Positions 1 to 5,545 of a stretch of 6,134 nt of DNA are shown here, one piece after another. The notes under the pieces are model-generated. The model made no database searches and had not been told where the DNA came from. It saw only the letters and a list, made by a program, of their open reading frames with translations. The translations under genes were made by a program, and so were the position numbers. Origin of the DNA: Syntrophobacterales bacterium (lineage in GTDB: Bacteria > Desulfobacterota > Syntrophia > Syntrophales > UBA6807); the NCBI GenBank assembly GCA_021159265.1, contig JAGGSD010000096.1, positions 1 through 6,134 of the forward strand, given 5' to 3'. Positions within the stretch are counted from its first letter, which is position 1; the number at the start of each line of letters is the position of its first letter.

Positions 1-19
1 TGCCCCCATCGGCCTTAAA

Positions 20-90
20 CATGCTTTGTAAAAGTTACTTTCCATTATAATGCCGTAAAACGGCATAGCGGAGCTTTTTACGAATGCATC
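20..90. repeat. Imperfect palindromic repeat upstream of mlaE
   Basis: The centre is a perfect 7-bp inverted repeat, ATGCCGT / ACGGCAT (50-56 and 60-66), around an AAA loop. The outer arms are imperfect inverted copies of each other: the left arm runs from ATGCTTTGTAAAAG and the right arm ends in CTTTTTACGAATGCATC. The right arm (about 60-90) nearly matches the reverse complement of the last 33 bases of the window, so this belongs to a repeat family with at least two copies here. It lies in the leader of mlaE, about 60 bases before the start codon. A role as mobile miniature element, RNA hairpin or protein-binding site cannot be chosen from sequence alone. Confidence 0.7.
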
Positions 91-151
91 TTATTTGAAT
101 AGTTACATTATTTTTTAACTTTTAACTCGTAATTTTTCCCTCATTTTATCG

Positions 152-931
152 ATGAATAGAGTATCCGCCGCAGTTGACAATTTTGGTAAATCAATCCTCG
201 AAAATGTTGAGGAAATGGGGAAGATTCTTCTGCTTTTCCTGTCCGCGCTGAGCTGGATGATCAGACCTCCGCTCAAATTGCGGCTTATCTTCAAACAGAT
301 GGAGTTTGTCGGGGTTAAATCCATATTTGTTGTTTTACTGACGGGTATATTTACCGGCATGGTAATGGCTCTGCAGGGGTATTATGGCTTTAGAATGTTT
401 GGCGCTGAAAGTCTGGTAGGTTCCACCGTTGCTTTGGGAATGACCAGAGAATTAGGCCCTGTTCTTACTTCTCTGATGGTAACGGCCAGAGCGGGTTCCG
501 CCATGGCCGCCGAGCTTGGAACGATGCGGGTGACAGAACAGATCGATGCCCTGTATGTCATGGCGGCAAATCCCGTTAAACATCTCATCGTTCCCAGAAT
601 TATTGCCGGTGTTGTAATGCTTCCTGCCTTAACAATTGTTTCAGATTTTGTGGGGATACTCGGCGGATATTTTGTCGGCGTAATTATTCTGGATATTAAC
701 GCGGGAGCTTTTATCAAAAATATTACGACGTACGTTGATCTGGACGATATTTATAACGGTTTGATTAAGGCAGCGTTTTTCGGTCTGATCCTGTCTCTGA
801 TCGGGTGTTACAAAGGATTTAATACCACGGGGGGGGCGGAAGGTGTTGGCAGGGCCACAACAGAAGCCGTGGTGCTGGCATCCATATCAATCCTGATAAG
901 TGATTATTTTCTTACGGCGATTATGTTTTAG
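152..931 (+). CDS. mlaE: MlaE-family phospholipid ABC transporter permease
   Basis: This is the inner-membrane permease of an Mla/MCE-type lipid transporter. It forms the dimer that MlaF energises and on which the MlaD ring sits. The 259 residues match the usual MlaE length (E. coli about 260). An N-terminal interfacial helix is followed by several hydrophobic segments. Family landmarks are GIFTGMVMALQGY, RELGPVL, ARAGSAMAAELGTMRVTEQI and, near the end, a GRATTEAVV stretch followed by DYFLTAIMF. The start is the first possible one: an in-frame TAA lies at 116-118 and no ATG, GTG or TTG occurs between. No convincing Shine-Dalgarno precedes it, which is odd given the good sites elsewhere in the window. 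mlaF follows after 94 bases on the same strand, so the two are probably co-transcribed. No STAS-domain mlaB is seen. Assignment is firm; transport direction cannot be told. Confidence 0.95.
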   Translation: MNRVSAAVDNFGKSILENVEEMGKILLLFLSALSWMIRPPLKLRLIFKQMEFVGVKSIFVVLLTGIFTGMVMALQGYYGFRMFGAESLVGSTVALGMTRELGPVLTSLMVTARAGSAMAAELGTMRVTEQIDALYVMAANPVKHLIVPRIIAGVVMLPALTIVSDFVGILGGYFVGVIILDINAGAFIKNITTYVDLDDIYNGLIKAAFFGLILSLIGCYKGFNTTGGAEGVGRATTEAVVLASISILISDYFLTAIMF

Positions 932-935
932 AAGC

Positions 936-1017
936 AAAGGATCAAGGACAAAGGAGCAAGTGACAAGGTGAAAGGAACAAGGTACAAGGTACAATGAATA
1001 ACTTGAAACTTGAAACT
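936..1017 (+). repeat. Degenerate purine-rich CAAGG / ACTTGAA short repeats
   Basis: The 94-base gap between mlaE and mlaF is mostly degenerate short repeats. CAAGG or AAAGG units recur about every 6-10 bases from 936 to about 992, ending in an exact doublet of ACAAGGT. A tandem 7-mer, ACTTGAA x2 plus ACT, then covers 1001-1017. The composition is strongly purine-biased on the + strand and no open frame of note is present. The mlaF ribosome-binding site follows at once. It may be simple slippage sequence or a decayed dispersed repeat; I see no hairpin terminator in it. Confidence 0.6.
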
Positions 1018-1025
1018 CGGAGCGT

Positions 1026-1772
1026 ATGATTAGACTTATTGATATTCACAAATCTTTTGGAAAGCAAAAAGTATTGGATGGCGTTAATCTCGAAATCGAG
1101 GATGGGAAGACTACTGTCATTATCGGTAAAAGCGGCGGGGGGAAAAGTGTTCTTCTGAAACATATAATAGGTCTTCTCAAACCGGACAGCGGTCAGGTTT
1201 TCATCGACGGTACGGATATTGCCAGGCTTAATGACAGGAAGCTGAACGAAGTAAGGAAGAAGTTTGGCATGCTCTTTCAGGAAGCCGCACTTTTTGATTC
1301 TATGAATGTTGGGGAAAATGTCGCGTTTCCTCTGAGGGAACATACAAAAAAGAAGGAAAAGGAAATAAAAGAAATTGTTAGAGAAAGGCTTAATGCTGTA
1401 GGGCTTACAGGTGTGGAGAACAAAATGCCCTCCGAACTGAGTGGAGGTATGAGAAAGAGGGTTGGGTTGGCCAGAGCTGTGGCCATGCTTCCCCAGATTG
1501 TCCTGTTTGATGAGCCCACGACCGGTCTTGATCCCATTATGACTGAAGCGATAAACGAACTTATTATAAATACCCAAAAGAACTTTAATCTGACCTGTAT
1601 TGTAATAAGTCATGATATTCAGTCTATCTTTGAGGTAGGTCACAAAATAGCCATGTTGTATGAAGGGAAAATTATAGAGTACGGGACCCCTGAAGAAATT
1701 CGAAAATCAGATAACCCTGTTCTAAAGCAGTTTCTTTCAGGAAGTCTTGACGGTCCCATTGGTGTCATGTAG
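1026..1772 (+). CDS. mlaF: MlaF-family phospholipid ABC transporter ATPase
   Basis: This is the cytoplasmic ATPase that drives the MlaE permease. All ABC motifs are present in 248 residues: Walker A GKSGGGKS (34-41), Q-loop Q85, signature LSGGM (138-142), Walker B ending LFDE (160-163), D-loop GLD (167-169) and switch H196. Features that point to MlaF rather than a generic ATPase are PLREHT (102-107), MPSELSGGM (134-142) and a C-terminal FLSGSLDGP. The protein stops just after that last motif. E. coli MlaF carries about 20 more residues, which pack against the partner subunit near MlaB, so the shorter tail fits with no mlaB being seen. A GGAG at 1019-1022 is the likely ribosome-binding site, rather close (3 bases) to the ATG. 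mlaD follows after 43 bases. Confidence 0.95.
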   Translation: MIRLIDIHKSFGKQKVLDGVNLEIEDGKTTVIIGKSGGGKSVLLKHIIGLLKPDSGQVFIDGTDIARLNDRKLNEVRKKFGMLFQEAALFDSMNVGENVAFPLREHTKKKEKEIKEIVRERLNAVGLTGVENKMPSELSGGMRKRVGLARAVAMLPQIVLFDEPTTGLDPIMTEAINELIINTQKNFNLTCIVISHDIQSIFEVGHKIAMLYEGKIIEYGTPEEIRKSDNPVLKQFLSGSLDGPIGVM

Positions 1773-1805
1773 CGCCTGGGTTTCATTTTTCCCATGATCT
1801 GAATT

Positions 1806-1810
1806 GGAGG
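1806..1810 (+). promoter_or_regulatory. Ribosome-binding site fixing the mlaD start
   Basis: GGAGG ends five bases before the ATG at 1816. An in-frame TTG at 1804 would add four residues but overlaps this site and has no comparable site of its own, so the ATG is preferred. Confidence 0.8.
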
Positions 1811-1815
1811 ATAAA

Positions 1816-3246
1816 ATGTTTTCGATTAGTACGGAAGCAAAAGTTGGTTTGTTCGTCCTGGCGGCATTGATTATATTGGGATACATGTCCTTCAGGGTAG
1901 GCGAATATGGATTTGGTTTGAAAAAGGGATATCGCGTAACAGCGGTTTTCAAAAACGCGATAGGACTTGACAGGGATGCTTCAGTCCTGATTGCAGGTGT
2001 TGAGGTGGGGAGAGTTGAAAGTATAGGACTCAAAGATGGGAAGGCGCTGGTGACAATGAGAATAATCCCCGATGTAAAATTGGAGAAGGATGTAAAGGCA
2101 TCGATAAAAACCCATGGAATTCTGGGAGAGAAATTTATAGAAATCGAACCTGGAACAAGCGGTATGGAATATCTCAAGGATGGAGAGCAGATCATACAGG
2201 TGGAGAAACAGGCCGATATTGATAAACTTCTGCGTGAGCTTGGCACAATAGCCAGCGATGTAATGGAAGTAACGGCTTCTTTAAAGTCAGTTGTGGGAGG
2301 TGAAAACGGAGAAGGAAATCTCAGAGCCATACTTGCGAATACGCGAGAGCTCAGCGAAAGCCTTAATAAAGTCGTGCGGCGAAACGACGAAAGATTTAAC
2401 ATTATGGTTGACAGTTTGCAAAACGCAGCCGCTGAAATGCACAAAACATTCGCTGCCCTCAGCGATATCACAGAAAGGGTAAACAGGGGTGAAGGTACTA
2501 TAGGACAACTGGTGAAGAAGGAAGGTGTCTTTGATAATCTTGATAAAACCGTTGCCTCCATCCAGGATATAACTGCCAAGATCAACAAGGGAGAAGGGAC
2601 AATAGGAAAATTAATCAATGATGAAGAAACGGTGGATAATCTTAATGCAAGCTTAACAAGTCTTGATAACAGCATGGCAGGGATTGACAGGTATATTTCC
2701 AAGGCGGAGCAGTTCAGGACTTTCCTCAGTTACCGTGGTGAATATCTGTTTGACAGGAGCGATGCGAAAAGTTATCTCGAATTGAAGATTCAGCCGAAAG
2801 AAGATAAATTTTATATTCTCGGTATTGTTACCGATCCCAGGGGCAGACGAACCACAAAAGAGTACACATATTCGGATGGTCCTTCCCGCAAAGAAACAGA
2901 ATGGGATAGAAACAAATTACTTTTCAATGCCGAGATTGCAAAAAGATACAAAGATGTTGTTCTCAGGGGCGGCCTCCTTGAGTCCACCGGTGGTGCGGGG
3001 ATAGACTATTTTGCATATAATGATAACCTGAAGCTGACATTCGAGGCATTTGATTTTGATGCGGATAGAGACCCTCACCTGAAAATATTCGGTGAATACA
3101 GGCTTTTCAAGCACCTGTATCTAACAGCGGGCTGGGATGACTTTCTTAGTGATGAAGGCAATGAATCGCCTTTCGCGGGTTTTGCAATAAGGTTTGAGGA
3201 TGAAGACCTGAAGTATCTTCTAACCAGTGTGCCGATTCCAAAATAA
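1816..3246 (+). CDS. mlaD: MlaD-type MCE protein with helical repeat and C-terminal beta-barrel-like domain
   Basis: This is the substrate-channel subunit of the MlaE/MlaF transporter, here in a long 476-residue form against about 180 in E. coli. A short cytoplasmic N-terminus leads into one membrane helix (about 10-26). The MCE domain (about 38-113) has its usual pattern, VTAVFKNAIGLDRDASVLIA through GILGEKFIEIEPG. Residues about 128-295 are predicted mostly helical, with a 34-residue unit repeated at 216-249 and 250-283 (each with NxGEGTIGxL) and a weaker GEGNL relative before them. From about 300 to the end the sequence switches to alternating polar and hydrophobic stretches with aromatic residues and turns, for example LKIFGEYRLF and LYLTAGWDDFL, with room for roughly 10 strands. 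By analogy with the MlaD of Veillonella parvula, I infer hexameric MCE rings carrying a tube that reaches an outer-membrane barrel. The last residues (VPIPK) are not the usual aromatic barrel terminus. MCE assignment is firm; the barrel is a strong inference. Confidence 0.93.
   Translation: MFSISTEAKVGLFVLAALIILGYMSFRVGEYGFGLKKGYRVTAVFKNAIGLDRDASVLIAGVEVGRVESIGLKDGKALVTMRIIPDVKLEKDVKASIKTHGILGEKFIEIEPGTSGMEYLKDGEQIIQVEKQADIDKLLRELGTIASDVMEVTASLKSVVGGENGEGNLRAILANTRELSESLNKVVRRNDERFNIMVDSLQNAAAEMHKTFAALSDITERVNRGEGTIGQLVKKEGVFDNLDKTVASIQDITAKINKGEGTIGKLINDEETVDNLNASLTSLDNSMAGIDRYISKAEQFRTFLSYRGEYLFDRSDAKSYLELKIQPKEDKFYILGIVTDPRGRRTTKEYTYSDGPSRKETEWDRNKLLFNAEIAKRYKDVVLRGGLLESTGGAGIDYFAYNDNLKLTFEAFDFDADRDPHLKIFGEYRLFKHLYLTAGWDDFLSDEGNESPFAGFAIRFEDEDLKYLLTSVPIPK
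2461..2664 (+). repeat. Two-copy 34-residue internal repeat in mlaD
   Basis: Two 102-base units lie in direct tandem, 2461-2562 and 2563-2664, encoding residues 216-249 and 250-283. Both read D-I-T-x-x-(V/I)-N-(R/K)-GEGTIG-(Q/K)-L, then an acidic or lysine-rich turn, then DNL and a hydrophobic run. DNA identity is clearly lower than protein identity, so the duplication is old and kept by selection. It probably sets the length of the helical segment between the MCE ring and the C-terminal domain. Confidence 0.8.
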
Positions 3247-3285
3247 GGCTGGTTTCGAAACAGTGGATTTGGATTGGTGAAAGTG

Positions 3286-3313
3286 TTGACATAAAGATAA
3301 AGATGGATATATT
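3286..3313 (+). promoter_or_regulatory. Sigma70-type promoter for the HExxH gene
   Basis: A perfect -35 TTGACA (3286-3291) and a five-of-six -10 TATATT (3308-3313) are separated by 16 bases. Transcription would begin near 3319-3321. That leaves a leader of only about 14 bases before the ATG at 3334, and it would exclude the in-frame TTG at 3316 as a start. The gene after mlaD therefore probably has its own transcript. Confidence 0.65.
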
Positions 3314-3333
3314 AATTGGGACTTCTTGGAAAA

Positions 3334-3882
3334 ATGGGAGAGGCGATATATTTCAGTCCTGCAGAAATATCTTTTATAAACGGGACATTCAGCAAGGCCG
3401 AAAAGCTGGCGGAGAAACACTTCCATCTTAGTCCCGAGGATTGGGAAACTCATAGATACGAGGTAAAAACCCTTGCAGATCTTGAGGAACATGAGATATA
3501 TAACAGAGCGTTTGCACACCTTTGCAAGTACTATTATGAAAGTGAAGATAACGTCGATAAGGAGAAAAACATCCATTTTTACAGGATATGCCTTCAGGAC
3601 AATAGGATTTTAAATGCTGTAGAAAGGGGGAGTTCTTTCATAAAACTGATGCCCCTCATGCTCTATATTGCCACACATGAACTGATACATATTGTTCGCT
3701 TTAACAGAGGAGAAAGCGATTTTGAAGCGCCGATGGAAGAGAAAATAAAGGAAGAAGAAAGGGTGCATTCAATTACCCGGAATATATTACGTCCCATAGC
3801 CGATAATAATCTTAATCTGGTACTTGATTGTTTCGGCAATCAATACCATATAGGAGATATATTCGACTTAACCAGGAATTAA
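3334..3882 (+). CDS. Uncharacterised HExxH-motif protein, putative zinc metallopeptidase-like
   Basis: I do not recognise a named family. The 182-residue product has no signal peptide or membrane segment and should be cytoplasmic. Its main landmark is HELIH (115-119) in a hydrophobic helix (LMLYIATHELIHIVRF), the classic zinc-binding signature in which the two histidines bind zinc and the glutamate is catalytic. A glutamate-rich stretch, KIKEEERVH (137-145), follows about 20 residues later and could supply a third ligand, as in gluzincin-type peptidases. An in-frame TAA at 3313-3315 limits the start to TTG 3316 or ATG 3334. I chose the ATG because the promoter's predicted transcription start falls past the TTG; its ribosome-binding site (TGGA) is weak. 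It lies 87 bases after mlaD and 199 before fmdB. Peptidase activity is inferred from the motif only. Confidence 0.8.
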   Translation: MGEAIYFSPAEISFINGTFSKAEKLAEKHFHLSPEDWETHRYEVKTLADLEEHEIYNRAFAHLCKYYYESEDNVDKEKNIHFYRICLQDNRILNAVERGSSFIKLMPLMLYIATHELIHIVRFNRGESDFEAPMEEKIKEEERVHSITRNILRPIADNNLNLVLDCFGNQYHIGDIFDLTRN

Positions 3883-3914
3883 GATTGACAGTTTAGTGAA
3901 AAGGCGAAAAAGGT

Positions 3915-3997
3915 GTCATTGCGAGCGGAGCGAAGCAATCTCGCACTTTATAACTTCCTGTATTAGATTGCTTCGTTGCTACGCTTCTCGTAATGAC
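3915..3997. repeat. Long inverted repeat, GTCATTGCGAG...CTCGTAATGAC type
   Basis: The left arm (3915-3941, beginning GTCATTGCGAGCGGAGCGAA) and the right arm (3965-3997, ending CTTCTCGTAATGAC) are near reverse complements around a 23-base centre. Both arms carry the AGATTGCTTCG / CGAAGCAATCT core. I recognise this general type as a high-copy intergenic palindrome in many bacterial genomes. A further motif just to the right, CTTTTTGCGAGTCCATC (4009-4025), resembles the arm end of the repeat at 20-90 (CTTTTTACGAATGCATC), hinting at a composite element. No T-run directly follows, so it is not a standard terminator, though the RNA hairpin could still affect read-through into fmdB. Confidence 0.8.
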
Positions 3998-4081
3998 CCG
4001 GTTTATGACTTTTTGCGAGTCCATCAAAATTGATAATTGAAAGTTCAAAATTAAGAATTATATACGCAGGAGGCTTTTGTT

Positions 4082-4378
4082 ATGCCGATTTACGAATTTA
4101 AATGTACAGAATGTGGAAAGGAATTTGAAGAGTTTCGCAGTATCACAGATGATACCGTTCCTGCCTGCAGGTTCTGTAAAGGTAAGGTGAAAAAATTAAT
4201 ATCACATTCCTCATTCCAGCTTAAAGGTTCAGGCTGGTATGTGACCGATTACGGAGGAAAGAAACCTTCTATGGGTGAAGAGAAACACGATGAAGCATCT
4301 TCGGATTCGCCGACAAGTAAAGAAGGTGAGACCGGTAAATCTGAGGCTGTTTCCTCCACGGAGAGTAAAGAGGGTTGA
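4082..4378 (+). CDS. FmdB-family zinc-ribbon protein
   Basis: This is a small putative regulatory protein of the FmdB/CxxC_CXXC_SSSS family, whose molecular role is poorly known. The N-terminus is diagnostic: MPIYEFKCTECG, with two CxxC knuckles (C8/C11 and C29/C32) that should bind one zinc ion, then KKLIS and a GSGWYVTDY stretch (49-57). Residues 58-98 are a hydrophilic Ser/Glu/Lys-rich tail with no predicted fold, as is common in the family. A strong ribosome-binding site, AGGAGG (4068-4073), lies 8 bases before the ATG. The gene is flanked by the long inverted repeat upstream and a terminator downstream, so it may form a single-gene transcript. The promoter is unclear: TTGATA and TTGAAA near 4030-4042 are only weakly paired with -10-like sequences. 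Confidence 0.92.
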   Translation: MPIYEFKCTECGKEFEEFRSITDDTVPACRFCKGKVKKLISHSSFQLKGSGWYVTDYGGKKPSMGEEKHDEASSDSPTSKEGETGKSEAVSSTESKEG

Positions 4379-4424
4379 TGTAACCGATTACATCCTGTTT
4401 TCGTAGTAAAGTGAGAAAATAATG

Positions 4425-4454
4425 ACCACGAGCGCTATATCTCTCGTGGTTTTT
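4425..4454 (+). terminator. Rho-independent terminator after fmdB
   Basis: ACCACGAG (4425-4432) pairs perfectly with CTCGTGGT (4443-4450) around a 10-base loop and runs straight into a five-T tract (4450-4454). It ends the + strand transcript 47 bases after the fmdB stop. It also touches the stop codon of the convergent gene at 4454. In that direction the hairpin is followed only by a broken T-run (TCATTATTTTCTC), so it may work weakly both ways. Confidence 0.85.
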
Positions 4455-4678
4455 CATCTTTGTGAATCAATAGCAATTGTCAATTCAGACAAAAGGCTTT
4501 CCAATTCAAGATTAAACTTTTCTGAAACTACCTGAATTGTATCAAAAAGGGCCTCCCAACATATACAGACACCTGCATTTTTATCAAATTTCTTGAAGAC
4601 TTTTTCGGTTTCCCTGTAACGTGTAATTGTATCTATAACTATCATTTCAGGATGAATGTAAATTTCTTTTTTCGGCAT
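4454..4678 (-). CDS. Small DUF1858-like protein with a C-I-C motif
   Basis: This 74-residue cytoplasmic protein resembles the DUF1858 / hybrid-cluster-associated redox-disulfide fold: an opening IHPEMIVIDTITRY, then TEKVFKKF, then a cysteine motif, then a helix ending in LESLLSELT. The two cysteines, C38 and C40 in VCICWEALF, lie where the family carries its cysteine pair. From memory, close relatives often read CICCEALF; here W41 would replace the last cysteine. This is the last gene of the minus-strand operon. Its ATG comes 3 bases after the stop of the kinase-fold gene, so it is probably translationally coupled; its own ribosome-binding site (AAGAG) is weak. GC content is visibly lower than in the two genes before it. 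A redox or sulfur-relay role is possible but not shown. Confidence 0.8.
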   Translation of the reverse strand: MPKKEIYIHPEMIVIDTITRYRETEKVFKKFDKNAGVCICWEALFDTIQVVSEKFNLELESLLSELTIAIDSQR

Positions 4679-4681
4679 GTT

Positions 4682-5545
4682 TTAAACTCTTTTTTCAAGG
4701 ATTTCCGATAACGCTTCCGGGATGTGATGGATAACTTCTATAATCTGAGTTGCCGGTGTGGGTTTTGCGTAATGACCCGCCAGCCGGTTTGCCTTCATTG
4801 CCACTACTGCCGCTTCTCTGATCGCCATGCCCGAATCGATCAGGGCCGAAACGATACCCGTCAGCGTATCACCAGTGCCGCCCATGGCTTCAAGGGCTTC
4901 CTCCACCGGGCTATTTACCGTTTCCAGTATTCCCTGCTGGCTGGCCAGGTAATCCTGCTTTCCTTTGACCAGGAGAAAACGTGCGGCGTTGTTGTGAGTG
5001 TATGCGCGTGCAATCAGGTCAGGTACCCGGTTTTCATCATGGAGTATAAATCCGCGTGTATAGAAAGGGTGAGGCGCTTTTTCATCCGCCAGAAAGGCCA
5101 GCTCTCCGATGTCGGGTGTAAAGAGGTCGTATAGTGAAGACTTGCCGCTCATTTTGGCCGCGTACATAAATCCGGCATCAGCTATCAGGATTGGCAGTTC
5201 TTTCATTTCATGTAAGGCTTGCTGCAGGCGTTCATGCCAGTGAACAATGGGCTGCAGGTAATGAAATGTAAGGGTTTGAAAGTCAGACTGAGGCAAGTGG
5301 TCGGTTAAATATTTGTAAAGGCGCCGGCTTCCCTTTCCCCGGCCGATATCTCCGGCCAGATATCCGCAGGGCGCCGGTTGTCCGAGTGTTACCGCGGTCT
5401 TGATTGCTGCTGCCATCAGGGCAGGTGTTCCACGGTTGACGGATATGCGTTCATCACAAATGCGGATGTGGTTATCGTCAAGGGTGATTTTCCCGTCTAT
5501 AAGGGGGAAATCTTCGGAGGGCGCTGTCCCTGCTATGGCTAACAA
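4682..5545 (-). CDS. NAD(P)H-hydrate dehydratase-like (ribokinase-fold) protein
   Basis: The 287 residues fit the C-terminal, dehydratase half of the YjeF/NnrD family, which repairs damaged NAD(P)HX in a nucleotide-dependent reaction. Landmarks are an N-terminal NRGTPALMAAAIKTA helix (37-51), ADAGF (122-126), TPDIGELAFL (143-152, compare TPHPGE of NnrD), VKGKQDY, and the anion-hole motif GGTGDTLTG (222-230) with D226 as likely catalytic base. The N-terminal epimerase domain is missing. The start is unusual: TTG at 5543-5545, overlapping the upstream gene by 7 bases. A stop lies in frame just upstream and the next methionine is residue 44, so TTG is effectively forced; AGGAGG precedes it by 10 bases. 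Sandwiched between two cysteine proteins in a coupled operon, it may act on another substrate, so I give no gene symbol. Family is likely, substrate unknown. Confidence 0.85.
   Translation of the reverse strand: MLAIAGTAPSEDFPLIDGKITLDDNHIRICDERISVNRGTPALMAAAIKTAVTLGQPAPCGYLAGDIGRGKGSRRLYKYLTDHLPQSDFQTLTFHYLQPIVHWHERLQQALHEMKELPILIADAGFMYAAKMSGKSSLYDLFTPDIGELAFLADEKAPHPFYTRGFILHDENRVPDLIARAYTHNNAARFLLVKGKQDYLASQQGILETVNSPVEEALEAMGGTGDTLTGIVSALIDSGMAIREAAVVAMKANRLAGHYAKPTPATQIIEVIHHIPEALSEILEKRV

Noticed and set aside
46..51. TATAAT as a -10 box for mlaE
   Set aside because: No -35-like hexamer lies 16-18 bases upstream, and the sequence is part of the palindromic repeat.
942..1643. Antisense open frame of 233 codons over mlaF
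   Set aside because: It runs through the repeat tract and opposite all the ABC ATPase motifs, with no family signature of its own.
1804..1815. TTG at 1804 as the mlaD start
   Set aside because: It overlaps the GGAGG that serves the ATG at 1816, so the extra four residues are unlikely to be translated.
1737..2702. Long antisense open frame (321 codons) over mlaD
   Set aside because: Its translation is a Ser/Leu/Pro-rich shadow of the mlaD coding strand with no recognisable motif. mlaD has clear MCE homology and a good ribosome-binding site.
3252..3261. GTTTCGAAAC palindrome after mlaD as a terminator
   Set aside because: It is a 10-base palindrome with no room for a loop and no T-run after it.
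4030..4064. Possible promoter for fmdB (TTGATA or TTGAAA with AAGAAT or TATATA)
   Set aside because: The -10 matches are only four of six, and the predicted transcription start falls at or next to the ribosome-binding site. It may be chance in AT-rich sequence.
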